Source of the DNA: Mycolicibacterium moriokaense
Lineage (GTDB): Bacteria > Actinomycetota > Actinomycetes > Mycobacteriales > Mycobacteriaceae
Direction: 5' to 3'
NCBI RefSeq assembly: GCF_003347205.1
Contig: NZ_QQBJ01000029.1
Location: 1 to 64,000 of the forward strand
DNA: 64,000 bases
Of this stretch, positions 19,167-28,654 are shown piece by piece. The first letter of the stretch is position 1. Each line of letters begins with the position of its first letter. The position numbers and the translations under genes are program-made. Under the pieces are notes generated by a model that ran no database searches, was not told where the DNA came from, and saw only the letters and a program-made list of their open reading frames with translations.

Positions 19167-20540
19167 GTGGTTTCAGCCTTAAATGATCTGGCTTTAGCCT
19201 TGCCCGACGATTCGTTTGCACCGTTCGGCCCGGATGGGTTGAGTTCCGGCGACACCGCATGGGTGATCGCCGCGACGGCGATGGTGCTTTTCATGACACC
19301 GGGCCTGGCGTTCTTCTATGGCGGGCTGTCGCGCCAGAAGTCGGTTCTCAACATGATGATGATGTCGTACGGCGCCCTGGGCGTCGTCAGCGTCATCTAC
19401 GTGTTGTGGGGATACTCGATGTCGTTCTCGTCGGCTCACACCGGCGCCACTCCCGGCTTGATCTTCGACAATCCGTTCTCGTTGTTCGGCGTCAGCCAAC
19501 TGCTCGAGACCAAAGAGGTCGGCGACAGCACGGCGTACGTGCTCGGCGGATTCGGCACGATTCCGGCCATCATCTGGGTGGCGTTCCAGCTCACCTTCGC
19601 GGTGATCACCGTGGCGCTGATCAGTGGTTCTGTGGCCGAGCGGATGAAGTTCGGTACCTGGCTGCTGTTCGGCGGCATCTGGGCCACCCTGGTGTATTTC
19701 CCGCTGTCGCACATGGTCTGGGGCGGCGGCCTGCTGTCCGGTTCCGAGCACAGCATCGCCTCGTGGATGTTCGGCTACGACTCAGAAGCCGGGGCCGCGA
19801 ATGTAGCGCCCATCGACTTCGCGGGCGGCACAGTGGTTCACATCAACGCCGGTATGGCGGGCCTGGTGCTCGCGCTGCTGCTCGGCAAGCGGGCCGGTTT
19901 CGGCAAGATGGCCTACCGTCCGCACAACGTGCCGTTCGTGCTGCTCGGTGCTGCCATCCTGTGGTTCGGCTGGTACGGCTTCAACGTGGGCTCCGAGGGC
20001 GCTGCCGACATGATCGCGGGCAAGGTCTTCGTCAACACCACGGCGGCCACCGCTGCGGCGATGCTGGCCTGGTTGTTGGTGGAGCGAATTCGTGACGGTC
20101 ACGCCACCAGCGTCGGCGCCGCTTCGGGCATCGTCGCGGGCCTGGTCGCCATCACGCCCGCCTGCGGTGCGCTGTCGCCGATCGGGTCGATCATCCTGGG
20201 TGCGATCGCTGGTGTGCTCTCAGCTCTCGCGATCGGGTTGAAGTACAAGCTCGGATACGACGATTCACTCGACGTCGTGGGTGTGCACCTCGTCGCGGGC
20301 TTGTGGGGCACCATCGGCATCGGCTTCTTGGCGACCGAAACCGGTCTGTTCTACGGTGGCGGCATCAAGCAGTTGGTCGTGCAGTTGGTAATCGCTCTGT
20401 CGGCAGTGGCATTCACCGGCGTCATGACCCTCATCATCGCCTTCATCGTCAAGCCGCTGGGCTGGCGTGTCAGCGAAGAAGACGAGGACACCGGCATCGA
20501 TGAAACTGAACATGCCGAAACGGCTTATGAACTCGTCTGA
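19167..20540 (+). CDS. amt: Ammonium transporter
   Basis: A 457-residue AmtB-type channel with eleven predicted membrane helices. Characteristic segments are DTAWVIAATAMVLFMTPGLAFFYGG (split here: DTAWVI ... TPGLAFFYGG), the pore-lining histidine regions (DFAGGTVVHINAG and DVVGVHLVAGLWGT) and a cytosolic tail ending ETAYELV. I choose GTG 19167 because a near-perfect AAGGAGG (19150-19156) stands 10 bases upstream; the frame is open to 19056 but that stretch overlaps the GlnR box. glnB follows after 33 bases and glnD after it, forming the nitrogen-sensing operon. The cytosolic PII protein is expected to plug the channel when ammonium is abundant. Confidence 0.95.
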   Translation: MVSALNDLALALPDDSFAPFGPDGLSSGDTAWVIAATAMVLFMTPGLAFFYGGLSRQKSVLNMMMMSYGALGVVSVIYVLWGYSMSFSSAHTGATPGLIFDNPFSLFGVSQLLETKEVGDSTAYVLGGFGTIPAIIWVAFQLTFAVITVALISGSVAERMKFGTWLLFGGIWATLVYFPLSHMVWGGGLLSGSEHSIASWMFGYDSEAGAANVAPIDFAGGTVVHINAGMAGLVLALLLGKRAGFGKMAYRPHNVPFVLLGAAILWFGWYGFNVGSEGAADMIAGKVFVNTTAATAAAMLAWLLVERIRDGHATSVGAASGIVAGLVAITPACGALSPIGSIILGAIAGVLSALAIGLKYKLGYDDSLDVVGVHLVAGLWGTIGIGFLATETGLFYGGGIKQLVVQLVIALSAVAFTGVMTLIIAFIVKPLGWRVSEEDEDTGIDETEHAETAYELV

Positions 20541-20912
<372 letters not shown>

Positions 20913-20936
20913 TCCAGCCGTGAGTTGAGACGTCGT

Positions 20937-20983
20937 CTCCCGGCCTCGAACCGTGAGCGTGAACAGGTAAAGGGCCGGGGGAG
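20937..20983 (+). promoter_or_regulatory. Inverted repeat covering the glnD ribosome binding site
   Basis: In the glnB-glnD gap CTCCCGGCC (20937-20945) can pair with GGCCGGGGGAG (20973-20983), seven G-C pairs plus a CTC/GAG extension across a two-base bulge. The 3' arm contains most of the glnD Shine-Dalgarno sequence (GGGGGAGG, 20977-20984). If it forms, it would reduce glnD translation relative to amt and glnB. The loop of about 27 bases makes its stability uncertain. Confidence 0.4.
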
Positions 20984-20993
20984 GACACACGAA

Positions 20994-23474
20994 ATGACTG
21001 AGCAGAAACCAGATTCCGCCGCCGGCGCCCCGTCGAAAGGGGTACCGGCGGCGGGCTCGTCCAAGGCCGCAACCGATCTCACCGCGGCGATCCGCAAGCT
21101 GTTGTCGGGCTCCCGCCACCTCGACGCCGCCGAACTCCGCGACGCCCTGCTCGACCTGCACGAATTCTGGCTGTCGGCAAAGGCGACCGACATCGGGATC
21201 ACTCCCACCAGCGGCTTCGCGATCGTTGCCACCGGCGGGCTCGGGCGCCGCGAGCTGTTGCCGTATTCCGACCTTGATCTGATGCTGCTGCATGACAACT
21301 TGCCCAAGAAGCTCGTCAGCGAGGTCGCCGAGAATCTCTGGTACCCGTTGTGGGACGCCAATATCCGGCTCGACCACAGCGTTCGCACCGTGCCCGAGGC
21401 GATGAAGGTTGCGGCCTCAGACATCTCGGCGGGGCTTGCGATGCTGGAGGTGCGTCACATCGCGGGCGACTCCGATCTGTCCTCGCTGCTGGTCGGTGGT
21501 GCACGGCGGCAGTGGCGCACCGGAATCGCCTCACGCTTCGACGAACTCGTCGAGCACACCAGGCAGCGGTGGGCACGCAGCGGCCAGATCGCCCACCGCG
21601 CCGAGCCCGACCTGAAGACCGGCAGAGGCGGCCTGCGCGACGTCCAGCTGCTCAACGCGCTGGCGATCGCGCAACTGGCCGATGTCTACCCGAGCCGGTC
21701 GTCGGCGTCACCGACCGAAACGCTCGGCGACGCGCACCTCGCGCTGCTCAATGTCCGCACCGAATTGCACCGGGTGTCCGGCCGCGGCCGCGACCTGGTG
21801 CTGGCGCAGCACGCCGACGAGATCGGCGCCGCCCTTCGCATCGGTGACCGGTTCGACCTGGCGCGCATGCTCTCCGACGCCGCCCGCACCATCAGCTTCT
21901 ACGTCGACGCCGGTCTGCGTACGGCTGGTAATGCGTTGCCGCGCCGCGGATTCGCCGCCTTCCGGCGCCCGGTGCGCAGGCCGCTCGACGAAGGCGTCAT
22001 CGAGTTCGGCGGCGAGGTCATCCTGGCGCGCGACGCCCGGCCCGAGCGCGATCCCGGCCTCATCCTGCGCGTTGCCGCCGCTTCGGCCACCACCGGACTG
22101 CCGATGGCGGCGTCGACATTGGCCCGGCTCGGCGAAACCGCGCCCGAACTGCGCACGCCGTGGCCGCGACAGGCCCTCAAGGACCTCCTGGTGATGCTGG
22201 CCGCCGGACCGAGCGCGGTAGCCACCATCGAGGCCCTCGACCGCACCGGGCTGTGGGGCCGCCTGTTCCCGGAATGGGGAGCGGTGCGTGACCTGCCACC
22301 GCGCGACGTCGTGCACATCTGGACGGTGGATCGCCATCTGGTCGAAACAGTCTCGCGGGCAAGCGCGTTCACCACTCGTGTGTCGCGGCCCGATCTGCTG
22401 TTGCTCGGTGCGTTGTGTCACGACATCGGCAAGGGTAGGGGTGGAGACCACAGCGTGATCGGCGCCGAGCTCGCCACCCAGGTCGGCACCCGGCTCGGTT
22501 TGTGGCCATCCGACATCGAACTGCTCTCCAAGGTGGTGCGGTATCACCTGCTGCTGCCCCACACCGCGACGCGCCGCGACCTTCAGGACCCCAAGACCAT
22601 CGACACTGTGGTTCAGGCGCTGGACGGCGACACCGTGCTGCTGGAGCTGTTGCACGTGCTCGCCGAGGCCGACTCCCTGGCGACCGGGCCAGGGGTGTGG
22701 GGCGACTGGAAGGCGTCGCTGATCGGAGATCTGGTCCGGCGCTGCCGGCTGGTGATGGCCGGTGAAGCGCTGCCGATGCCTGATCCGGTTGACCCGCATC
22801 ATCTTTCACTGGCGGCCACAGTAGGCGTGCACGTGGAGATGACACCGGGGGACAGCCCGCACATCTACAACGTCACGATGATCGCGCCGGACCAGCGCGG
22901 GCTGCTGTCGAAAGCCGCCGGAGTGCTGGCGCTGAATTCGCTTCGGGTGCACTCGGCGTCGGTCAACGGCCACCAGGGTTCGGCGATCAACAGTTTCGTG
23001 GTGTCACCGCACTTCGGTTCGCCGCCTGCCGTCGAGTTGCTACGACAGCAGCTCATCCTGGCCCTCGACGGTGAACTCGACGTGCTCGCATCGCTGGATC
23101 GCCGCGACCGCGAAGCCGCGCAGCACGGCACCGCGCGCGCCGGCGAGGTGCTGGCCGCGGTGCCCATCAACTACGCAACGGCGCCGCCGAAGATTCTGTG
23201 GGCCGAGGGCGTGGAGCCCGGCGACCTGGTGGTGCAGATCCGCTCCACCGACCGTGCGGGCCTGCTGGCGCGGCTGACCGCGGTGTTCGAACGCGATGGC
23301 GTGGACATCGCCTGGGCGAAGGTGACCACGCTCGGCTCGTCGGTCGTCGACCTGTTCGGCATCGTGATGCCCGCCGCCGCCGCCGGTGACGGCAGCCGCG
23401 ACGAGCTGGAACGGGATCTGTACGCCGTGCTGCCCGCGCCGCCGCCCGCGAAGCCGGTGTCAGAGGCCAGCTAG
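20994..23474 (+). CDS. glnD: [Protein-PII] nucleotidyltransferase GlnD
   Basis: An 826-residue sensor enzyme that modifies and demodifies PII according to glutamine. Domains in order: nucleotidyltransferase (GGLGRREL at about 81-88 and YSDLDLMLL with Asp93/Asp95), a helical PII-interaction region, an HD hydrolase domain ([16 protein letters not shown]) and two ACT domains (about 625-700 and 745-810) for glutamine. ATG 20994 has a strong GGGGGAGG site 9 bases upstream; an open frame reaches back to 20925. In actinobacteria it transfers AMP rather than UMP to PII. ffh follows after 48 bases. Confidence 0.95.
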   Translation: MTEQKPDSAAGAPSKGVPAAGSSKAATDLTAAIRKLLSGSRHLDAAELRDALLDLHEFWLSAKATDIGITPTSGFAIVATGGLGRRELLPYSDLDLMLLHDNLPKKLVSEVAENLWYPLWDANIRLDHSVRTVPEAMKVAASDISAGLAMLEVRHIAGDSDLSSLLVGGARRQWRTGIASRFDELVEHTRQRWARSGQIAHRAEPDLKTGRGGLRDVQLLNALAIAQLADVYPSRSSASPTETLGDAHLALLNVRTELHRVSGRGRDLVLAQHADEIGAALRIGDRFDLARMLSDAARTISFYVDAGLRTAGNALPRRGFAAFRRPVRRPLDEGVIEFGGEVILARDARPERDPGLILRVAAASATTGLPMAASTLARLGETAPELRTPWPRQALKDLLVMLAAGPSAVATIEALDRTGLWGRLFPEWGAVRDLPPRDVVHIWTVDRHLVETVSRASAFTTRVSRPDLLLLGALCHDIGKGRGGDHSVIGAELATQVGTRLGLWPSDIELLSKVVRYHLLLPHTATRRDLQDPKTIDTVVQALDGDTVLLELLHVLAEADSLATGPGVWGDWKASLIGDLVRRCRLVMAGEALPMPDPVDPHHLSLAATVGVHVEMTPGDSPHIYNVTMIAPDQRGLLSKAAGVLALNSLRVHSASVNGHQGSAINSFVVSPHFGSPPAVELLRQQLILALDGELDVLASLDRRDREAAQHGTARAGEVLAAVPINYATAPPKILWAEGVEPGDLVVQIRSTDRAGLLARLTAVFERDGVDIAWAKVTTLGSSVVDLFGIVMPAAAAGDGSRDELERDLYAVLPAPPPAKPVSEAS

Positions 23475-23522
23475 GCAGGACGGTGGGCGGGAGCGGTACG
23501 GCAGGGGAAGTAGGGTGGACGC

Positions 23523-25088
23523 GTGTTTGAATCCCTGTCCGATCGGCTGACCGGTGTCCTTTCCGGACTGCGCGGCAAGGGGCGGCTGACCGACGCCGAC
23601 ATCGACGCGACCACGCGTGAGATCCGGCTGGCGCTGCTGGAGGCCGACGTCTCGCTGGCCGTGGTCCGCGAGTTCGTCGCCCGCATCAAAGACCGCGCCC
23701 GCGGTGCTGAGGTGTCGGCCGCCCTCAACCCGGCCCAGCAGGTCATCAAGATCGTCAACGAGGAACTGATCGGGATCCTCGGCGGCGAGACCCGGCAGCT
23801 GGCCTTTGCGAAGACGCCGCCGACCGTGGTGATGCTCGCGGGCCTGCAGGGCTCGGGTAAGACGACCTTGGCCGGCAAGCTCGCCAAATGGCTTAAGGGA
23901 CAAGGTCATACGCCGCTGCTCGTGGCCTGCGACCTGCAGCGTCCCGGCGCGGTGAACCAGCTGCAGGTGGTCGGCGGCCAGGCCGGGGTCGAGGTCTTCG
24001 CGCCGCACCCCGGCACATCCGCCGACGGGGCCGCCGACGCCGCACCCGGCGACCCGGTCAAGGTGGCATCCGACGGCATGGTGGAGGCCAGGACCAGGCA
24101 CTTCGACGTCGTCATCGTCGACACCGCGGGCCGGCTGGGCATCGACGACGAGTTGATGGCGCAGGCCGCCTCGATCCGTGAGGCCATCGACCCCGACGAG
24201 GTGCTGTTCGTCGTCGACGCGATGATCGGCCAGGACGCCGTCACCACCGCCGAGGCGTTCCGCGAGGGCGTCGGGTTCACCGGCGTCGTGCTCACCAAAC
24301 TCGACGGCGACGCCCGCGGTGGCGCCGCGCTGTCGGTGCGCGAGGTGACCGGCGTGCCGATCCTGTTCGCGTCGGCCGGCGAGAAGCTCGACGACTTCGA
24401 CGTGTTCCACCCTGACCGGATGGCCAGCCGCATCCTGGGCATGGGCGACGTGCTGACCCTCATCGAGCAGGCCGAGCAGGTCTTCGACGCGCAGCGCGCC
24501 GAGGAGGCCGCCGCCAAGATCGGCTCGGGCGAGCTGACGCTGGAGGACTTCCTCGACCAGATGTTGGCCATCCGCAAGATGGGTCCCATCGGCAACCTGC
24601 TGGGCATGCTGCCCGGCGCGGGGCAGATGAAGGACGCGCTCGCCGCGGTGGACGACAGCCAATTGGACCGGGTGCAGGCGATCATCCGCGGCATGACGCC
24701 GCAGGAGCGCGCCGACCCGAAGATCATCAACGCCTCGCGACGGCTGCGCATCGCCAACGGCTCCGGTGTGGCGGTGTCCGAGGTGAACCAGCTCGTGGAC
24801 CGTTTCTTCGAGGCCCGCAAGATGATGTCGCAGATGGCCGGGCAGATGGGAATGCCGTTCGCCCGCAAGGGTTCTTCGCGCAAGAATGCGAAGAACAAGA
24901 AGAAGGGCAAGAAGGGCGGGCGAGGTCCGACGCCGCCGAAGGTGCGCAGCCCGTTCGGTGCGGGCGCGGGCGCGGCAGATGTGCCTCCCGGGTTTCCCGA
25001 CCTGTCCAACATGCCGAAGGGTCTCGACGAGCTGCCTCCGGGATTGGCCGATATCGATTTGTCGAAGCTGAAGTTCCCGAAGAACTGA
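23523..25088 (+). CDS. ffh: Signal recognition particle protein Ffh
   Basis: A 521-residue SRP54 GTPase that binds signal sequences and 4.5S RNA. The N domain (about 1-95) and G domain (P-loop GLQGSGKTT at 107-115, DTAGRLG, TKLDGDARGG) are followed by the methionine-rich M domain (about 330-450, GPIGNLLGMLPGAGQ ... MMSQMAGQMGMPF). A basic Lys/Gly tail and a Pro/Leu-rich end (about 455-521) exceed the E. coli protein and are usual in mycobacteria. GTG 23523 is the start. The stop TGA shares its A with the ATG of the amidohydrolase gene. Confidence 0.97.
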   Translation: MFESLSDRLTGVLSGLRGKGRLTDADIDATTREIRLALLEADVSLAVVREFVARIKDRARGAEVSAALNPAQQVIKIVNEELIGILGGETRQLAFAKTPPTVVMLAGLQGSGKTTLAGKLAKWLKGQGHTPLLVACDLQRPGAVNQLQVVGGQAGVEVFAPHPGTSADGAADAAPGDPVKVASDGMVEARTRHFDVVIVDTAGRLGIDDELMAQAASIREAIDPDEVLFVVDAMIGQDAVTTAEAFREGVGFTGVVLTKLDGDARGGAALSVREVTGVPILFASAGEKLDDFDVFHPDRMASRILGMGDVLTLIEQAEQVFDAQRAEEAAAKIGSGELTLEDFLDQMLAIRKMGPIGNLLGMLPGAGQMKDALAAVDDSQLDRVQAIIRGMTPQERADPKIINASRRLRIANGSGVAVSEVNQLVDRFFEARKMMSQMAGQMGMPFARKGSSRKNAKNKKKGKKGGRGPTPPKVRSPFGAGAGAADVPPGFPDLSNMPKGLDELPPGLADIDLSKLKFPKN

Positions 25089-26158
25089 TGCGACTGCACG
25101 TCCGGGGCCGGGGACTGCCCGACGAGGCGCCGGTCGAGTGGTGGATCGTCGACGGCGTCTTGAGCGCCGAACCGGTGGCGGACGCGCGGACGGTCTTTGA
25201 CGGCGGCTGGATCGTGCCCGGTCTCGTCGACGCGCACTGCCACGTCGGCCTCGGCGACCACGGACCGATCGACAACCTCGACGAGTGCGTCGAACAGGCC
25301 GAGACCGAACGTGGCGTTGGCGCCCTGCTGCTGCGCGACTGCGGGTCGCCCTTCGACACCCGCGCTCTCGACGATCGTGACGACCTGCCCCGCATCATCA
25401 GGCACGGTCGCCATCTGGCCCGTCCGAAGCGCTATGAGCGCGGTTTCGCGATCGAGTTGGAGGACGAGTGGCAGTTGCCGCGGGCCGTCGCCGAGCAGGC
25501 GCGGTGGGGCGACGGCTGGGTCAAGCTCGTCGGCGACTGGATCGACAGGGAGGTCGGCGACCTGGCCCCGCTGTGGTCTGACGACGTGCTGGTGGCGGCG
25601 ATGGAGGCCGCGCACGCCGAGGGCGCGCGCGTCACCGCTCACGTGTTCAGCGAGGACGCTCTGCCGGGGCTGATCAAAGCGGGGATCGACTGCATCGAGC
25701 ACGGCACCGGGCTCACCGACGACACCATCGCGCTGATGGTCGAGCACGGCACGGCGCTGGTGCCGACGCTGATCAACGTCGAGAACTTCCCCGGCATCGC
25801 CGACGGCGCGGCGAAGTATCCGACGTATGCCGCCCACATGCGCGACCTCTACGAGCGGTGCCCCGCCCGCATCGCCGCCGCCCACGAGGCGGGTGTGCCG
25901 ATATTCGCCGGGACCGACGCGGGCAGCATGGTCGTCCACGGTCGCATCGGCGACGAGATCGACGCGCTGAAGCGGGTCGGGATGACGCCGAGCGAGGCGC
26001 TGGGCGCGGCGAGTTGGACGGCGCGCGACTGGCTGGGCAGGCCGTCACTGGAGCATGGGGCGCCGGCCGACCTGGTCTGTTACACCGAGGACCCGCGCTC
26101 GGGCGCCGCTGTCATCGACCATCCGGCGCTGGTGGTGCTGCGCGGGCGCGCGTACTAG
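25088..26158 (+). CDS. Amidohydrolase family protein
   Basis: A 356-residue metal-dependent hydrolase of the amidohydrolase superfamily (imidazolonepropionase/prolidase-like branch), equivalent to Rv2915c. Metal ligands can be traced: His50 and His52 in DAHCHVG, a Lys in GWVKLVGDW that may be carbamylated, His in TAHVF and CIEHGTG, and Asp in AGTDAGS. The small beta-sandwich is split between the N- and C-termini as usual. Substrate unknown. It overlaps ffh by one base, so it is coexpressed with the SRP GTPase, though no functional link is evident. It ends just before the repeat at 26172-26207. Confidence 0.87.
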   Translation: MRLHVRGRGLPDEAPVEWWIVDGVLSAEPVADARTVFDGGWIVPGLVDAHCHVGLGDHGPIDNLDECVEQAETERGVGALLLRDCGSPFDTRALDDRDDLPRIIRHGRHLARPKRYERGFAIELEDEWQLPRAVAEQARWGDGWVKLVGDWIDREVGDLAPLWSDDVLVAAMEAAHAEGARVTAHVFSEDALPGLIKAGIDCIEHGTGLTDDTIALMVEHGTALVPTLINVENFPGIADGAAKYPTYAAHMRDLYERCPARIAAAHEAGVPIFAGTDAGSMVVHGRIGDEIDALKRVGMTPSEALGAASWTARDWLGRPSLEHGAPADLVCYTEDPRSGAAVIDHPALVVLRGRAY

Positions 26159-26171
26159 GTCCTAGGGCGTC

Positions 26172-26207
26172 GGGCCTAGGGTTGGGCCTAGGGTTGGGCC
26201 TAGGGTT
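26172..26207. repeat. 12-bp tandem repeat (three copies) at the end of a D,D-carboxypeptidase gene
   Basis: GGGCCTAGGGTT is repeated three times without change (26172-26183, 26184-26195, 26196-26207). On the minus strand each unit reads GCC-CAA-CCC-TAG in the frame of the carboxypeptidase gene, so Ala-Gln-Pro-stop is encoded three times in a row and only the first stop is used. Each unit carries the palindrome CCTAGG. It lies between two convergent genes and is a likely variable-number repeat. Confidence 0.9.
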
Positions 26208-27027
26208 GGGCGAAGCCCCAGTCGAACAGGCCGATGGCCTGGCCGTACAGGTCGCCGTCGCCGTACATCTCCACCACGATCAGCCTGCGGTTGCCGCGTT
26301 GGGCCGCGGCGACGAATGTGTCGCGGGCGAGGTTGGTGTAGCCCGTTTTGCCTGCGATGGTGCCCGGGTAGCGGCTCAGCAGTTTGTTCTGGGCGGTGAG
26401 CGTCTTGCCGGGAAACTGCGCCGAGCGTTCCTGAAAGATCTGGGCGATCAGCGGATAGGTCAGGGCGGCACGGTAGATCACCGCGAGGTCGTGCGGGGTG
26501 GTGATGGACTCCCAGCCGGGCCCGTCGAGCCCCGACGGCGACGACGCCCGCGTGGATCGTGCGCCGACCGCGGCCGCCTTGCGGTTCATCGCGGCCACCG
26601 CGGCGCGCTGCCCACCCAGCATGTCGGCCAGCATGTTCGCCGCGTCGTTGCCCGACACCATCAGCAGCGCCTCGAGCAGCTGGCGGGTGGTGTACGCCTG
26701 TCCGGGTTCCAGCCCGACACAAGAACATTCGACCTCGGTGTGCGACTGATTGGCACGCGCGAAGTTGTCGGGCCGCAGATTGTCGAGCACGACCATCGCG
26801 AGCAGCGGCTTGATGGTGCTGGCGGGCGCGTGCTGACCGTACGGATCGCGGGATGCCAAGATGCGTCCGGAGTCGAGGTCGGCGACCAGCCACGCCTGCG
26901 CGGGCCCGTCAGGTAGGTTGACCGCGCCCGCCGGCTGCACGCCCGGTTCGGCGTTCGCAGCCGGCGCAGCGACCGCCGAGCCCGTCAACGCGAGCGCGGT
27001 CATCAACGCAGCCAACATGTTTCGCAC
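26200..27027 (-). CDS. D-alanyl-D-alanine carboxypeptidase paralogue (peptidase S11)
   Basis: A 275-residue exported penicillin-binding enzyme that trims peptidoglycan stem peptides. The motifs are complete: Ser70-x-x-Lys73 (ASTIKP), Ser125-Gly-Asn127 (VSGND) and Lys227-Thr-Gly (AGKTGYT). A signal peptide ends near PAANAEP. GTG 27027 is chosen because it gives a normal signal peptide; TTG 27051 and ATG 27018 are alternatives. It is clearly homologous to the next gene (27118-27996, the likely dacB2 orthologue) and lies 90 bases downstream of it on the same strand, so it is a tandem duplicate. Its stop lies in the 12-bp repeat. Confidence 0.9.
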   Translation of the reverse strand: MRNMLAALMTALALTGSAVAAPAANAEPGVQPAGAVNLPDGPAQAWLVADLDSGRILASRDPYGQHAPASTIKPLLAMVVLDNLRPDNFARANQSHTEVECSCVGLEPGQAYTTRQLLEALLMVSGNDAANMLADMLGGQRAAVAAMNRKAAAVGARSTRASSPSGLDGPGWESITTPHDLAVIYRAALTYPLIAQIFQERSAQFPGKTLTAQNKLLSRYPGTIAGKTGYTNLARDTFVAAAQRGNRRLIVVEMYGDGDLYGQAIGLFDWGFAQP

Positions 27028-27117
27028 GGACGCCGAGCGTATCCTGTGCAAACGCTGGTTTTAGCCGCGCGGAGGTCTCGGATCCATTGCGGATCAACAA
27101 CTTTTGATGACGTTGCG

Positions 27118-27996
27118 TTACAAGGACGCGATGCTGCGCTGCCGGTCCTGGGCGAAACCCCAGTCGAACAGGCCGATGGCCTGATCCCAGTACGTCGGGC
27201 CGCCCTCGGTGATCAGCCCGTACATCATCGCGATCACCAGCCGGCGACCGTCACGGTCGGCGGCAGCGACGAACGTCTTCTTGGCGGCGTCGGTGAAGCC
27301 GGTCTTGCCGCCCAGCGTGCCCGGGTAGCGGTGTAACAGTTCGTCGTCGTTGACCAGCGGCCTGTCACCGGCGGGCGCGGGGAACGCCGCCGCGGGCTGC
27401 GCGATGATCTGGGCGAACACCGGATTGGCCATCGCGGCCCGGAAGATGACGGCCAGGTCGTGCGGGGTGGTGGCGCCGGGGCCGCCGGGGCCGTCCAGCC
27501 CCGACGGCGTCGTCGCGTGGGTGCCCGACGCGCCGATCGCGGCGGCCTTGGCGTTCATCTTGGCGACGGCTGTGTCGTAACCGCCGATCATGTCGGCCAG
27601 CGCGTTGGCCGCGTCGTTTCCCGACATCAGCAGGATCGCGTCCAGGAGTTGGCGCGCGGTGTAGGTGCGGCCGGGTTCGATGCCCGCGCAGGTGCATTCG
27701 ACGTGGGTGTCGGCGTCGGTGCCGACGACGGAGGCGTCGAGGTCTGTCACCTCGTCGAGCGCGGTCAGCACCAGCAGCGTCTTGATGGTGCTGGCGGGCG
27801 GATGAGGGATGTTCATGTCGCGCTCGGCCAGCACCTGGCCGGTGTCCATGTCGGCGACGATCCACGCGGGCGCCGGCCCCTCGGGCGGTGCCACGTTGCC
27901 GATGGGCTGGATGTCCGGTTCGGCGTCGGCGAGGGGGACGACGGTCAGCGCGACCATGCTCAGGCATGCCGCGACGGCGATGAGAAACCTCCCCAT
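27118..27996 (-). CDS. dacB2: D-alanyl-D-alanine carboxypeptidase DacB2
   Basis: A 292-residue secreted S11 peptidase with a signal peptide ending near PLADAEP. Catalytic motifs are Ser69-Thr-Ile-Lys72, Ser125-Gly-Asn127 and Lys231-Thr-Gly233. The sequence and the insert containing EGGPTYWDQAIGLFDWGFAQ follow Rv2911 (DacB2) closely as I recall it. The enzyme removes the terminal D-Ala of pentapeptides outside the membrane and so limits cross-linking. The paralogue at 26200-27027 follows on the same strand. In M. tuberculosis pknI, Rv2913c and Rv2912c separate this gene from the amidohydrolase; they are absent here. Confidence 0.92.
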   Translation of the reverse strand: MGRFLIAVAACLSMVALTVVPLADAEPDIQPIGNVAPPEGPAPAWIVADMDTGQVLAERDMNIPHPPASTIKTLLVLTALDEVTDLDASVVGTDADTHVECTCAGIEPGRTYTARQLLDAILLMSGNDAANALADMIGGYDTAVAKMNAKAAAIGASGTHATTPSGLDGPGGPGATTPHDLAVIFRAAMANPVFAQIIAQPAAAFPAPAGDRPLVNDDELLHRYPGTLGGKTGFTDAAKKTFVAAADRDGRRLVIAMMYGLITEGGPTYWDQAIGLFDWGFAQDRQRSIASL

Positions 27997-28065
27997 GGGT
28001 CCAGCAGCCTAACGGCAGGCCGATGGCACCGCACCGAGCTCGGCTCGCCCGTGCAAGATGGGGAC

Positions 28066-28488
28066 ATGCTGAGCCTCGAAGAGATCTCCGACCGCCTCGA
28101 ACTGCAAGACCTGCTGATCCGCTACTCCGAGGCCATCGACCGGCGTGTGTTCGACGAACTGGATGACATCTTCACCGAGGACGCCTACATCGACTACCGC
28201 GACACCGGCGGCATCGACGGCCGGTACCCGCAGGTCAAGGTGTGGCTGGCCGAGACGCTGCCCACCTATTTCGAGCGCAACGCCCACATGCTGGGCCTGC
28301 CCGCGATCAAGCTCGCCGGCGACACCGCCACCGCCCGCACATTCTGTTTCAACCCGATGGTGCTCAAGGGTGAGACGCCGAAGATCATGCAGGTCGGGGT
28401 CTGGTACGACGACGAGTTCGTGCGCACCGCCGCCGGCTGGCGGCTGTCCCGCCGCGTCGAGATCAAGTGCTACGACAAGATCCTCTAG
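28066..28488 (+). CDS. SnoaL-like/nuclear transport factor 2 fold protein
   Basis: A 140-residue protein with the alpha+beta barrel of the SnoaL-4/NTF2 family (LEEISDRLELQDLLIRYSEAIDRRVFDEL, written in two parts: LEEISDRLELQDLL and IRYSEAIDRRVFDEL). Relatives include small dehydratases and isomerases such as scytalone dehydratase and steroid isomerase types; the active-site Asp/His set cannot be assigned here, so the substrate is unknown. It is the equivalent of Rv2910c. ATG 28066 is the best start; a longer open frame from 27460 is a shadow of dacB2. It is divergent from dacB2 and lies upstream of the rpsP promoter. Confidence 0.82.
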   Translation: MLSLEEISDRLELQDLLIRYSEAIDRRVFDELDDIFTEDAYIDYRDTGGIDGRYPQVKVWLAETLPTYFERNAHMLGLPAIKLAGDTATARTFCFNPMVLKGETPKIMQVGVWYDDEFVRTAAGWRLSRRVEIKCYDKIL

Positions 28489-28517
28489 ACAGCGCGATTT
28501 CTCCCGGTAGGGGCGGT

Positions 28518-28550
28518 TCTGGCACAATGGGCGGCTGTCTGCCGCAGGAC
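28518..28550 (+). promoter_or_regulatory. rpsP promoter with palindromic start-site element
   Basis: TCTGGCACAAT (28518-28528) contains a probable -10 CACAAT (28523-28528). Nine bases on, where transcription should start, is GTCTGCCGCAGGAC (28537-28550), an imperfect inverted repeat. The same two elements in the same order and spacing occur before rplS (32708-32740). This places the start of the rpsP-khpA-rimM-trmD transcript about 115 bases before rpsP, leaving a long leader. Confidence 0.5.
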
Positions 28551-28654
28551 TACGGCCCCGCAGTGGTCACACACGTAAGGCAAAACCGGATCCGGGCAGC
28601 CCGCCCGCGATCGCCGAATTGCAGCGTGGCAATCACAGGAGAGTTCGCTTAATC

